45,359 nucleotides of DNA from Caulobacter sp. (GCA_017745235.1 JAGHZU010000030.1:1-45359), one strand, 5' to 3'; counted from the first letter of the stretch, positions 6,582 through 14,062 are shown. Made by a program: numbers and translations. Notes: a model not told the origin generated them from the sequence alone.

Positions 6582-7460
6582 TCAGGTCGCCGAGCGTTCG
6601 GCGATGGCCGCCACCACCGCCACCAGCCGTTCGGCCTGGGCCAGGTGCAGACGTTCGGCCATCTTGCCCTCGACCCGCAAGGCGCCCTTTGTCGCATTCT
6701 CGGGCAAGGCGTAGGCGGCGATCACCGCCCGGCTCCAGGCGATCTCGTCGGCGCTGGGCGAGAACACCCTGTTGCAGATCTCCAGGTGCTTGGGGTGGAT
6801 CAGGGTCTTGCCGTCGAAGCCGAAGTCGACGGCCTGACCGCAGACGCTCTCCAGCGCATCCAAGTCCTCGATGTCGTTGTGCACTCCGTCCAGGATGGTC
6901 AGGCCGTGGGCGCGGGCTGCGGCGACCGAAAGCGACAGGATCGGCAGGAAGGCCTCGCGGCCCGGCGTCTGGCGCGCCCGCATCTCCTTGGCCAGGTCGT
7001 TGACGCCCATCACCCACCCCGACAGGCGGGTGGTGCGCGAGGCCGCGGCGATCTCCCACAGGTGGAAGGCGGCCTTGCAGGTCTCGATCATGGTCCACAG
7101 GCGCGTGGCCGCCGGGGCGGCGTGCAGGGCGGCCTGGTAGGCGTAGACGTCGGCGGCGTCGTTGACCTTGGGAACTAGCACCGCGTCGGGTCCGGCTTCG
7201 GCGAGGGCCCGCAGGTCGTCGGCTCCCCAGGGCGTGTCCAACCCGTTGGTTCGCACCACCAGCTCGCGCGGACCAAAGCCCCCTGCCTTGACCGCCGTCA
7301 CGGCCGCTTCGCGCGCGATTTCCTTCATGTCGGGAGCGACCGCGTCCTCGAGGTCGAGGATGATGACGTCGGCGTCCAGAGTGCGGGCCTTCTCCACCGC
7401 CTTGGCGTTGGAGGCCGGCATGTAGAGCGCGCTGCGGCGCGGACGGGCGATGTCGGTCAT
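6582..7460 (-). CDS. HpcH/HpaI aldolase, CitE/malyl-CoA lyase-type CoA-ester lyase
   Basis: A 292-residue TIM-barrel enzyme of the citrate lyase beta-subunit-like family. Family landmarks are RSALYMPAS (9-17), the metal and substrate strand DLEDAV (36-41), VRTNG, the Mg-binding MIET and the C-terminal FDGKTLIHPKHLEI. Members cleave or form malyl-CoA, beta-methylmalyl-CoA or citramalyl-CoA, or act as malyl-CoA thioesterases. No CitD/CitF partner is present, so it is not part of a citrate lyase complex. The mesaconyl-CoA hydratase-like gene at 475 makes beta-methylmalyl-CoA a plausible substrate, which is inference. The ATG at 7458-7460 follows a GGGAG ribosome site on the minus strand. Confidence 0.83.
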   Translation of the reverse strand: MTDIARPRRSALYMPASNAKAVEKARTLDADVIILDLEDAVAPDMKEIAREAAVTAVKAGGFGPRELVVRTNGLDTPWGADDLRALAEAGPDAVLVPKVNDAADVYAYQAALHAAPAATRLWTMIETCKAAFHLWEIAAASRTTRLSGWVMGVNDLAKEMRARQTPGREAFLPILSLSVAAARAHGLTILDGVHNDIEDLDALESVCGQAVDFGFDGKTLIHPKHLEICNRVFSPSADEIAWSRAVIAAYALPENATKGALRVEGKMAERLHLAQAERLVAVVAAIAERSAT

Positions 7461-7590
7461 GAGGGCTCCCGCTTGGTGTCTTCTGCTTATGACGCCCTGT
7501 AAAGCACCCGAGGCGGGGCGCGAGAAGTCGTGACGCAGCGTGAGGCGCGAACCGGGTCGAAAATCGGCGGAACGGGGTTAAGCTGGCGTC

Positions 7591-7971
7591 ATGACCACGC
7601 GATACGACGACAACGCCAAGAACGTGCTGGGCCAGGAACTGGTCCCCTGCTCGCTCAATCCGGTGACCGGCTTCTATCGCAACGGCTGTTGCGAGACGGG
7701 CCCCCATGACCTGGGCCTGCATACGGTCTGCGCCGTCATGACCGAGGAGTTCCTGGCCTTCTCGCGGGCGATGGGCAACGATCTCTCCACCCCCCGGCCC
7801 GAATTCGCCTTCCGGGGCTTGGTGGCCGGCGATCGCTGGTGTCTCTGCGCGGGCCGCTGGAAGGAGGCGCTGGACGCCGGCGTCGCCCCGCCCGTCGTTC
7901 TGGAGGCCACCCACGAGGAGATGCTGGCGGTGGTGCCGCTGGGCGTGCTCAAGGACAATGCGGTCGTGTGA
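7591..7971 (+). CDS. DUF2237 family protein
   Basis: A 126-residue cytoplasmic protein matching the conserved DUF2237 pattern: NVLGQELVPCSLNPVTGFYR, then GCCETGPHDLGLHTVCAVMT, FLAFSRAMGNDLSTP, and GDRWCLCAGRWKEA near the C-terminus. The family is widespread and uncharacterised; its many conserved Cys and Trp residues suggest metal or redox binding, but this is unproven. No Shine-Dalgarno is obvious before the ATG. Its stop lies 7 bases from that of the convergent flavoprotein gene, and it is divergent from the CitE-like gene. Confidence 0.85.
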   Translation: MTTRYDDNAKNVLGQELVPCSLNPVTGFYRNGCCETGPHDLGLHTVCAVMTEEFLAFSRAMGNDLSTPRPEFAFRGLVAGDRWCLCAGRWKEALDAGVAPPVVLEATHEEMLAVVPLGVLKDNAVV

Positions 7972-7978
7972 CCGCCCG

Positions 7979-9355
7979 CTATTCCAGCGGCTTCAGCTCG
8001 CCCAGCATCGTCGGGACCAGTTCCGACACCGTGGGGTGGATGTGCACCGCACGCTGGACCACCGTGTAGGGCGCCTTGGCGTACATCACGTCGATCATGC
8101 CGTGGATGGCCTCGTCGCCGTTCAGACCCAGGATGGCCGCGCCCAGGACCGCCTGGGTCTCGGCGTCGACCACCACCTTCATGAAGCCTTGGGTCTCGCC
8201 CTTCTCGACCGCCCGGCCGACGCGGGTCATGGGTCTCCGGCCCACCAGCAGAGGGCGGCCGGTGGCGCGGGCCTCGGCCTCCGTCATGCCCACCCGGCCC
8301 AAGGGCGGGTCGATGAACAGGCCGTAGCAGGTGATGCGGTCGCTGACCTTGCGAGGATCGTCGTCCAGCAGGTTGGCGGCGATGATCTCGAAGTCGTTGT
8401 AGGCGGTATGGGTGAACGCGCCCCTGCCGTTGCAGTCGCCCATGGCCCAGACGCCGGGGTTCGAGGTGCGCAGGGTGTCGTCGACGACCACGTAGCCGCG
8501 CTTGTCCAGCTCGACTCCAGCCTTGTCCAGGCCCAGGTCGTCGGTGTTGGGCTTGCGGCCGATGGCCAGAAGCACATGCGAACCGACCACCTGCGGCGCG
8601 CCGTCCTGGCAGGTGACATGGACGCAGACCCCTTCCTCGCGAGGGCTGAAGCTGATGCATTCGGCGTTGAGGCGGATGTTGACGCCCTCCGCCTCCAGGA
8701 TTTCGCGCACGGCGTCGGAGATTTCCGGATCCTCGCGACCGATCAGGCGAGGGCCCATCTCCACCACCGTCACCTCGGCCCCGAAACGGCGGTACATCTG
8801 GGCGAACTCCAGGCCGATATAGCTGCCGCCGACGATCACCAGATGTCTCGGCAGGGTCTCGACCGCCATCATGCCGACATTGGTCAGGTACTCGATCTGG
8901 TCGAGGCCGGGCATGTCCGGCGCGTTGGCGCGACCGCCGACGTTGAGGAAAATGCGGGGCGCGGTCAGCACCTCGTCGCCGACGCGGAGGGTGTTCGGTC
9001 CCTCGAAACGGGCGTGGCCCTGGACCACCGTGCAGCCCTTCATGCCGCGCAGCCACTTCTCGATGTTGCTCCGAGCGTCGAGCGTGACCTTGCGGGCCCG
9101 GGCGTGGACGGCCTTCATGTCGACGCCGACCGGCCCGTCCAGCACCACCCCGTAGTCGGCGGCGCGGCGGGCCAGATGCGCGGCATAGGCGCTGGCCACC
9201 AGCGTCTTGGTCGGCATGCAGCCGGTATTGACGCATGTGCCGCCGAAATCCTTGCGTTCGACCAGGGCCACGGTCCAGCCGGCGGCCGTCAGGCGGCCGG
9301 CCAGGGACGGGCCGGCCTGGCCGGCGCCGACGATGATCGCGTCGAAGCTCTTCAT
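7979..9355 (-). CDS. FAD-dependent pyridine nucleotide-disulfide oxidoreductase (MerA-like fold)
   Basis: A 458-residue class I flavoprotein disulfide reductase related to mercuric reductase and dihydrolipoamide dehydrogenase. It has the FAD motif VGAGQAGPSLAG (9-20), the redox-active disulfide GGTCVNTGC with Cys41 and Cys46, the NAD(P)H motif IVGGSYIGLEFAQM, the second FAD motif WAMGDCNGRGAFTHTAYND, and the C-terminal HIHPTVSELVP base. There is no N-terminal HMA domain and no C-terminal vicinal Cys pair, so true Hg(II) reduction is unlikely. The substrate is unknown. Its ATG overlaps the stop of the upstream DUF4126 gene (ATGA), so the two are coupled. Confidence 0.88.
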   Translation of the reverse strand: MKSFDAIIVGAGQAGPSLAGRLTAAGWTVALVERKDFGGTCVNTGCMPTKTLVASAYAAHLARRAADYGVVLDGPVGVDMKAVHARARKVTLDARSNIEKWLRGMKGCTVVQGHARFEGPNTLRVGDEVLTAPRIFLNVGGRANAPDMPGLDQIEYLTNVGMMAVETLPRHLVIVGGSYIGLEFAQMYRRFGAEVTVVEMGPRLIGREDPEISDAVREILEAEGVNIRLNAECISFSPREEGVCVHVTCQDGAPQVVGSHVLLAIGRKPNTDDLGLDKAGVELDKRGYVVVDDTLRTSNPGVWAMGDCNGRGAFTHTAYNDFEIIAANLLDDDPRKVSDRITCYGLFIDPPLGRVGMTEAEARATGRPLLVGRRPMTRVGRAVEKGETQGFMKVVVDAETQAVLGAAILGLNGDEAIHGMIDVMYAKAPYTVVQRAVHIHPTVSELVPTMLGELKPLE

Positions 9356-9816
9356 TGAACGGCCAGCACGACGAGAGCCGCGCCGCCGATGGCGACGGCG
9401 TCTTCCAGGAGGGCGGCGGGCGTGTCCTTGCCGAAGGCCTGGGCCAGGCGCCCACGGGCCTCGGCCCCGCCCAGCGTGCCGAGCACCGCGCCGAGGGCGC
9501 CAGCCACGGCGCCGCCGACCCAGGCATGCCCGGCGAAGCCGATCGCCGCGCCGCAGAAGGCGCCGGCGATGATTCGGGCGCCGAACTGCATCGGAACCTT
9601 GCGGCTGGGGGTCTTGGGCAGTTGGTCGGCGACCAGTTCCAGCGCCGCCAGAGCGGTGAACACCCAGGGAGCGACGCTTCCGCCCAGCCAGGCCAGCGGC
9701 GTGCCCTGCAAGGGAATAAAGCCCAGATGCGCGCCCCAGGCGACGGCGGCGGGCGCGGTCATGGCGCGAAGCCCGGCGATCACGCCGATCAGCAAGGCGA
9801 AGACGTAGAGGGTCAT
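9352..9816 (-). CDS. DUF4126 family small membrane protein
   Basis: A 154-residue membrane protein with several hydrophobic segments (LYVFALLIGVIAGLRAMTAP at the N-terminus, the glycine-rich IIAGAFCGAAIGFAG and GGAVAGALGAVLGTLGG in the middle, AIGGAALVVLAVQ at the end). It fits DUF4126. I start at the ATG at 9814-9816, which has GGGAG a few bases before it; a longer reading from 9870 adds a non-hydrophobic, Arg-rich leader without homology. It overlaps the flavoprotein gene by 4 bases, which suggests a two-gene operon linking a membrane component to a soluble reductase. The function is unknown. Confidence 0.8.
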   Translation of the reverse strand: MTLYVFALLIGVIAGLRAMTAPAAVAWGAHLGFIPLQGTPLAWLGGSVAPWVFTALAALELVADQLPKTPSRKVPMQFGARIIAGAFCGAAIGFAGHAWVGGAVAGALGAVLGTLGGAEARGRLAQAFGKDTPAALLEDAVAIGGAALVVLAVQ

Positions 9817-9908
9817 GGTCGAACTCCCGGGCGTCGCCGGGATCTGGCGCGCGCGGCGAGAAAACCGCAAGGCTGAACAGCGTTCTTGGATGTTCCTGCC
9901 GCTCCGGC

Positions 9909-10451
9909 CTATTCCAAGACCAGCGGATATTCCCGCTCGAGCCGGTAGACCGAGCCTTCCTTGGTCTGCCAGCTGGAATAGAGGCCGAAGCGATCGACCC
10001 GGAACAGCGGCGAGCGCAGCAGGTTGTGTCCCTGGATCCAGGCCGCGACTTCGGGAACCGGCGGCCGCTTCAGATAGGCCAGGGTGACGTGCGGGCGATA
10101 GGCGCGGGTCTCCGGCTTGAGCCCGGCCCGGCGGGCCGCGGCCTCGTTGGCCTTCTGCAGCCGGGTCAGGCCCGGCGTGTCCTCGACCCCGGCCCAGACG
10201 GCGTGGATGTCCGCCCCCTCGCCGAAGTGGCCGGCCCCCGCCAGACGCAGATCGAAGGCCGGCGCCGTGATCGCCGCCAACTCCTCGTCCAGGTCGGCCG
10301 CGTCGGGCTCGGGCACGTCGCCCACGAAGCGCAGGGTGATGTGGAACGCCTCAACCGGCCGCCAGCGAGCTCCGTCGATGCCGTATTGGCGCGGGACGAG
10401 GTCTTCGCCCAGGTCGCGGGGGATGGCGATGGCGGTGAACAGTCGGATCAT
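9909..10451 (-). CDS. thpR: RNA 2',3'-cyclic phosphodiesterase (2'-5' RNA ligase family)
   Basis: A 180-residue two-histidine phosphoesterase. The paired catalytic motifs are HITL (His37, Thr39) and HVTL (His121, Thr123), the family hallmark, and the N-terminus MIRLFTAIAIP is typical. It opens 2',3'-cyclic phosphate ends of RNA to 2'-phosphates and can reversibly join 2'-5' linked tRNA halves in vitro. The length matches ThpR/LigT. It follows the aldo/keto reductase gene in the same direction, 76 bases away, with no clear operon logic. Confidence 0.92.
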   Translation of the reverse strand: MIRLFTAIAIPRDLGEDLVPRQYGIDGARWRPVEAFHITLRFVGDVPEPDAADLDEELAAITAPAFDLRLAGAGHFGEGADIHAVWAGVEDTPGLTRLQKANEAAARRAGLKPETRAYRPHVTLAYLKRPPVPEVAAWIQGHNLLRSPLFRVDRFGLYSSWQTKEGSVYRLEREYPLVLE

Positions 10452-10527
10452 GGAGCGGAGACTAGCCCGATCGCACGGCAGCGAAGAACCCCCTCAGTCG
10501 CCTTCGCCGACAGCTCCCCGACGGGGA

Positions 10528-11580
10528 CTACGGACAGGGGTTCGGCTGCAGGGCGTGCAGGGCGTTGACCGCCTTCTCCAGTTCCTCGGTCCAGGTCAGG
10601 TCGAAGGCGGCGATGTCGGTCTTCAGCTGCTCCATCGAGGTGGCGCCGATGATGGTGGCGGTGACGAACTCGCGGCTGTCGCAGAACTTCAGGGCCATCT
10701 GGGCCGGGTCCAGGCCGAAATGGGCGGCCAGGTCCACATAGCCGCGAATGGCAGGCTCGGCTCCGGGGCCTTCATACCGCTGCATGCGATTGTAGAGCGC
10801 CTTGCGCGAGCCGTCCGGCAGCTTGCCGTCCAGGTACTTGCCGGTCAGCTGGCCCTGGGCCAGGGGCGAATAGGCCAGCAGACCCACCTGTTCGCGCATG
10901 GCGATCTCGGCCAGGCCATACTCGAACGTACGGTTGGCCAAGTGGTAGGCGTTCTGGATCGAGGCGATGCGGGGCAGGCCCTTCGTCTCGCTCTCGGCCA
11001 GGAAGCGCATCACGCCCCAGGGGAACTCGTTGGAGACGCCGATCGACCGGATCGTCCCCTTCTTCACATGGGCGTCCAGCGCCTCGAGGATATCGCCGAA
11101 GGACTCGTAGTCCTGCTCATAGTCCTTGAAGGTCTGGCCGCCGAACACCCGTACCGGACGGTCCGGCCAATGCAGCTGATAGAGGTCGAGATAGTCGGTC
11201 TGCAGGCGCTTGAGCGAGCCTTCGACGGCCTCGTCGATCTGGGCCCGGGTGTGGCGGGTGGAGGCGCCGTCGGCGCGCATCCAGGCAAGGCCGCCGAACG
11301 CGTTGCCCCGACCGGCAACCTTGGAAGCCAGGACGATCTCCTGGCGCTTGCCGGTCTTGGCCAGCCAGGAGCCGATGTAGCGCTCGGTATTGCCCTGGGT
11401 CTCGGGATTGGGCGGGCTGGAATACATCTCGGCCGTGTCCCAGAAGGTCACGCCCTGGCCCAGGGCGTAGTCCATCTGCGCATGGGCCTCGGCCTCGCTG
11501 TTCTGCGAGCCCCAGGTCATGGTGCCCAGGCAGCAGCGCGAGACCTTGATGCCGGTGCGGCCCAGCTCGACATATTTCAT
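10528..11580 (-). CDS. tas: NADP-dependent aldo/keto reductase, Tas type
   Basis: A 350-residue TIM-barrel oxidoreductase of the Tas/YajO group. The catalytic tetrad is visible in order: Asp and Tyr in FWDTAEMY, Lys in VLASKV and His in YQLHWP. Tas-specific stretches include SEAEAHAQMDYA, PETQGNTERYIGSWLAK and HFGLDPAQMALKF. I start at the ATG at 11578-11580 (MKYVELGRTGIKVS); the frame is open to 11667 but that part has no homology. The physiological substrate is not known. It is divergent from the Bax-inhibitor gene. Assignment to the Tas subfamily is firm; the gene name is by similarity. Confidence 0.85.
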   Translation of the reverse strand: MKYVELGRTGIKVSRCCLGTMTWGSQNSEAEAHAQMDYALGQGVTFWDTAEMYSSPPNPETQGNTERYIGSWLAKTGKRQEIVLASKVAGRGNAFGGLAWMRADGASTRHTRAQIDEAVEGSLKRLQTDYLDLYQLHWPDRPVRVFGGQTFKDYEQDYESFGDILEALDAHVKKGTIRSIGVSNEFPWGVMRFLAESETKGLPRIASIQNAYHLANRTFEYGLAEIAMREQVGLLAYSPLAQGQLTGKYLDGKLPDGSRKALYNRMQRYEGPGAEPAIRGYVDLAAHFGLDPAQMALKFCDSREFVTATIIGATSMEQLKTDIAAFDLTWTEELEKAVNALHALQPNPCP

Positions 11581-11646
11581 GAGGTTCCCCGTATCGGTTC
11601 TTGTCCGCATCATAGGCCGGGCAAGGCGTACGCAAAGCGCAACATC

Positions 11647-11675
11647 TTGCACGATGCTGCCGCTCACCCGATATT
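11647..11675 (+). promoter_or_regulatory. Putative housekeeping promoter of the Bax-inhibitor-1 gene
   Basis: TTGCAC (11647-11652), a 17-base spacer and GATATT (11670-11675) form a good sigma-70-type promoter, placing the start near 11682. The resulting leader of about 43 bases contains a perfect 7-bp hairpin, GCGTCCG-CCC-CGGACGC (11682-11698), right at the predicted 5' end, which could stabilise the mRNA. Confidence 0.5.
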
Positions 11676-11724
11676 CATCAGGCGTCCGCCCCGGACGCGT
11701 TTTGACTTCGAAGGGCTTTTCGCG

Positions 11725-12474
11725 ATGAACGACCTCAACCGCGGCTACGCGCGCTCGATCCCGGCGGATCGCGCCGACATGTCGGTTGACGCCGGCCTGC
11801 GTAGTTTCATGCTCGGCGTCTACAACAAGGTGGCGCTGGGTCTTCTCCTCTCGGCCGGCCTGGCCTTCCTGACCAGCGCCTACCCGCCGGTCGCCAACCA
11901 GCTCTACGTGATCGAAGGCGGTCGCCTGGTGGGCTTCACCCTGCTGGGCACCGTGATCCGCTTCGCGCCGATCGTGATGATGTTCGTGGCCATGTTCGCC
12001 ATGCGCAATCCGACGGCCCGCTCGTCAGGCGCGCTTTACTGGGCCCTGGTGGCCTCGATCGGCGCGGGCCTGGGCGTGTGGCTGCTGGCCTATACGGGCG
12101 CTTCGGTCGCCCAGACCTTCCTGATCACCGCCATCGCCTTCGGCGGCTTGAGCCTGTTCGGCTACACCACCAAGCGCGACCTGACCGGCTTCGGCAGCTT
12201 CCTGCTCATGGGTCTGATCGGCTTGGTGCTGGCTTCGCTGGCGCAGATGTTCCTGCACCTGCCGGGTCTCAGCTTCATCATCAGCATCCTGGGCGTGTTC
12301 ATCTTCGCGGGCCTGACCGCCTACGACACCCAGAACCTGAAGATGGCCTACTACCAGATGGGCGGCGACCGCCAGTCGATGGCCGTGGCCACCAACTACG
12401 GGGCCCTGAACCTCTATCTGAACTTCATCAACCTGTTCCAATTCCTGCTCAGCATCTTCGGCAGCCGCCGCTAG
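11725..12474 (+). CDS. Bax inhibitor-1/YccA family integral membrane protein
   Basis: A 249-residue protein with seven hydrophobic helices, of the TMBIM/BI-1 family (YccA, YbhL). The N-terminal cytoplasmic part NDLNRGYARSIPADRADMSV leads into helix 1. The characteristic helix-5/6 region FGYTTKRDLTGFGSFLLMGL and the C-terminal TAYDTQNLKMAYYQMGG, with its paired acidic/pore residues, are present, followed by NYGALNLYLNFINLFQFLL. Homologues are pH-sensitive Ca2+ leak channels or modulators of the FtsH protease; which applies here is unknown. The ATG at 11725 matches the family start. It is followed by a strong terminator. Confidence 0.9.
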   Translation: MNDLNRGYARSIPADRADMSVDAGLRSFMLGVYNKVALGLLLSAGLAFLTSAYPPVANQLYVIEGGRLVGFTLLGTVIRFAPIVMMFVAMFAMRNPTARSSGALYWALVASIGAGLGVWLLAYTGASVAQTFLITAIAFGGLSLFGYTTKRDLTGFGSFLLMGLIGLVLASLAQMFLHLPGLSFIISILGVFIFAGLTAYDTQNLKMAYYQMGGDRQSMAVATNYGALNLYLNFINLFQFLLSIFGSRR

Positions 12475-12499
12475 GACACTGAGCCGATCGGATCCGGAG

Positions 12500-12533
12500 A
12501 GCCCCGGCGGGAAACCGCCGGGGCTTTCTTTTT
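12500..12533 (+). terminator. Rho-independent terminator after the BI-1 gene
   Basis: A perfect 11-bp GC-rich stem (AGCCCCGGCGG 12500-12510 with CCGCCGGGGCT 12515-12525) is closed by a GAAA tetraloop and followed by a T-rich tail to 12533. It ends exactly where the convergent HdeD gene stops, so it may also act on that transcript. Confidence 0.9.
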
Positions 12534-13084
12534 CAGGACTTCAAGCTGCGCAGACGCAGGCCGAAGCCCACCGTCAGGATGCCGAAGACCACCGCCCAGA
12601 TCGCGATCAGCCAGATCAGGGCCAGCGCGCCGGCTTGGGGCGCGATCATAACCGCGATCCCGAACAGCACCGAGACTGCGCCGGACAGGATCAGCAGCCA
12701 CTCGTTGGTGATGACCTTGCGCAGCTGGATCGCGCCGATGATCTCGAAGACGCCACGCACGATCGAGGCCGCGCCGATCACCATGACCAGGAGCAGGGCG
12801 GTGATCCCGGGCCAGATCAGGGCCACGACCCCGGCGGCCAGACTGACCAGCCCGACCAGGATCAGCCACCAGCGCGGTCCCTCGCCGCCCCGGATGGCGG
12901 CCACCAGGGCGAAGATCCCATCGGAAATGGCGTAGACCGCGTAAAGTATCACGAAGGTCAGCAGGGTGATGTGCGGCCACAGGAACGCCAGCACCCCGAA
13001 CACCACGGCCGCCAGGCCGCGCAGCAGGACCAGCCACCAGGCTCGTCCCAGCAGGTTGAACAGCGAGAAGGTTTGGTCGGTCAT
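12533..13084 (-). CDS. HdeD-family membrane protein
   Basis: A 183-residue protein with six predicted transmembrane segments in three repeated pairs, as in HdeD (DUF308). Repeats of the type LAAGVVALIWPGIT and VVFGVLAFLWPHIT (G-x-L-x-L-x-x-P) mark each unit, and the first segment starts at LGRAWWLVLLRGLAAV. HdeD proteins are inner-membrane proteins linked to acid or envelope stress, without a known biochemical activity. GGGAG precedes the ATG at 13082-13084 on the minus strand. It converges with the BI-1 gene. Confidence 0.88.
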   Translation of the reverse strand: MTDQTFSLFNLLGRAWWLVLLRGLAAVVFGVLAFLWPHITLLTFVILYAVYAISDGIFALVAAIRGGEGPRWWLILVGLVSLAAGVVALIWPGITALLLVMVIGAASIVRGVFEIIGAIQLRKVITNEWLLILSGAVSVLFGIAVMIAPQAGALALIWLIAIWAVVFGILTVGFGLRLRSLKS

Positions 13085-13175
13085 CCAGGACTCCCAGTCG
13101 GAAGGCGCGCCGCGCCTGATGACATCGCAACGCCGCCGACCGCCGGTTCCGCTCGCGCGGGGTCGAAAAGACGCG

Positions 13176-13499
13176 CTAGTCGACGACCGTGAATCGGCCC
13201 TTGTCGAACATCCGCAGCACCTGCGCCAGGTCGTGCCCGCGCTTCAGCGTCATGCCCCCCTGGCCGATCACCGCCCACTGGCCCTGCTTGCGGGCCAGGG
13301 CGGGCCGCTTCTCGATGCGATAGAGGGGGGCCTCGGCGGCGTGGCGGAAGACCGAGAACACCGCATGGTCGCTCTGGCCGCCCATGCCGTAGTCGCGCCA
13401 CTCCCCGGCGGCGACCATGCGCCCGTACAGTCGCAAGAGCTGGTCGATCTCGCGACGCTCGAAGAACACCACGCCGGCGGGACGGGACTCCGGGGACAT
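13176..13499 (-). CDS. DUF2794 family protein
   Basis: A 107-residue soluble protein. The body GVVFFERREIDQLLRLYGRM, VAAGEWRDYGMG, HAVFSVFRHAAEAPLYRIEK and the end LKRGHDLAQVLRMFDKGRFT match DUF2794, a family of about 110 residues found almost only in Alphaproteobacteria. No function has been established. It stands alone, and its start at 13499 faces the small RNA region, so its promoter must lie in 13500-13640. Confidence 0.88.
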   Translation of the reverse strand: MSPESRPAGVVFFERREIDQLLRLYGRMVAAGEWRDYGMGGQSDHAVFSVFRHAAEAPLYRIEKRPALARKQGQWAVIGQGGMTLKRGHDLAQVLRMFDKGRFTVVD

Positions 13500-13639
13500 C
13501 GGACGAATCCTAACCCCAAATCACTCGTCCTGGCGAGCCTGTCGCCATCGGCAGGCGGACTCGAAGACCCGCGTTACGAGACACGAAATGACCTTAATTT
13601 GGACCCGTCGCCGCCTGCTTGCATGGCCAGTCTGACGGT
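13500..13639. other. Intergenic segment upstream of DUF2794 and the first small RNA
   Basis: This is the left part of a 563-base gene-free stretch (13500-14062); the rest holds two small RNA candidates. This part should contain the leftward promoter of DUF2794 and the rightward promoter of the first RNA. I could not identify a convincing -35/-10 pair for either, nor an EcfG-type GGAAC/CGTT promoter. No protein-like open frame with usual codon bias is present. Confidence 0.5.
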
Positions 13640-13780
13640 GTCGGCTGATCGGACATCCTGCGGTTCAGGATCCTGAACAGCCCCCCCAGCCCCCTCAATC
13701 GTGGGCCGGTCGGCCGACAGACCCCTCTGAATATCTCTCGAGACCCCGCGTGGCCGCCCTCTCCACGCGGGGTCTTCGCG
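13640..13780 (+). ncRNA. Candidate trans-acting sRNA 1 (C-rich, tandem copy A)
   Basis: A 140-base segment with no coding frame that is homologous, block by block, to the segment at 13900. The blocks in order are GTCGGCTGATCG, GGATCC inside a perfect 16-bp palindrome GTTCAGGATCCTGAAC (13663-13678), CCCCCCAGCCC (13682-13692), GGTCGGCCGAC (13708-13718), CCCCTC (13722-13727) and a final terminator hairpin. The 5' GTCGGC can pair with GCCGAC (13713-13718), closing a large loop that displays the C-run. The C-rich stretches are complementary to Shine-Dalgarno sequences. Neither the promoter nor transcription can be shown here; direction is inferred from the terminators. Confidence 0.6.
13741..13780 (+). 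terminator. Intrinsic terminator hairpin of sRNA candidate 1
   Basis: A perfect 13-bp stem (AGACCCCGCGTGG 13741-13753, CCACGCGGGGTCT 13763-13775) with a 9-base C-rich loop. The tail after the stem (TCGCGTTT) is only weakly T-rich, so termination may be partial and read-through towards the second candidate is possible. Confidence 0.65.
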
Positions 13781-13899
13781 TTTGGCTGTCTTCGTGGACG
13801 TGACGCGAGCGCAAAGCCGGACACACGGCGGCCACGAACGCCGCGAAACAACCTTGATCGCGCCCTTCGCTTGCCGGTTTGCGGGGCGATAACGTCTTC

Positions 13900-14036
13900 G
13901 TCGGCTGATCGACGGCTCCGGACCCGGATCCCTGATTGCCCCCCAGCCCTCCTGGTTCGAAGCCCGGGTCGGCCGACGCATATCCCCTCCCCTAAGAGGC
14001 CCGTGCGGTGTCCCCTCGCCGCGCGGGCTTTTCTTT
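13900..14036 (+). ncRNA. Candidate trans-acting sRNA 2 (C-rich, tandem copy B)
   Basis: Second copy of the small RNA type at 13640, starting 260 bases further on. It keeps GTCGGCTGATCG (13900-13911), GGATCC (13926-13931), CCCCCCAGCCC (13939-13949), GGTCGGCCGAC (13967-13977) and CCCCTC (13984-13989) at nearly the same offsets (0, 26, 39, 67, 84 against 0, 28, 42, 68, 82), while the sequence between the blocks has diverged. It ends in a strong terminator. GACCCGG (13921-13927) can pair with CCGGGTC (13964-13970), presenting the C-run in a loop. Possible anti-SD segments are CCCCCCAGCCCTCC and CCCCTCCCC. Confidence 0.65.
13999..14036 (+). terminator. Rho-independent terminator of sRNA candidate 2
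   Basis: A 10-bp stem with one T-G wobble (GCCCGTGCGG 13999-14008, CCGCGCGGGC 14019-14028) carries a loop containing CCCCTC and is followed by TTTTCTTT. It lies 27 bases beyond the stop of the convergent DUF1223 gene and is oriented rightwards, so it belongs to the small RNA, not to that gene. Confidence 0.85.
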
Positions 14037-14062
14037 GTCGACGGGATCTCGTGCGGAGAAGG

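Noticed and set aside
13594..13981. Leftward open frames of 85 and 135 codons across the small RNA region
   Set aside because: They run antisense across both structured RNAs and terminators, and their translation is Arg/Pro-rich low complexity without homology.
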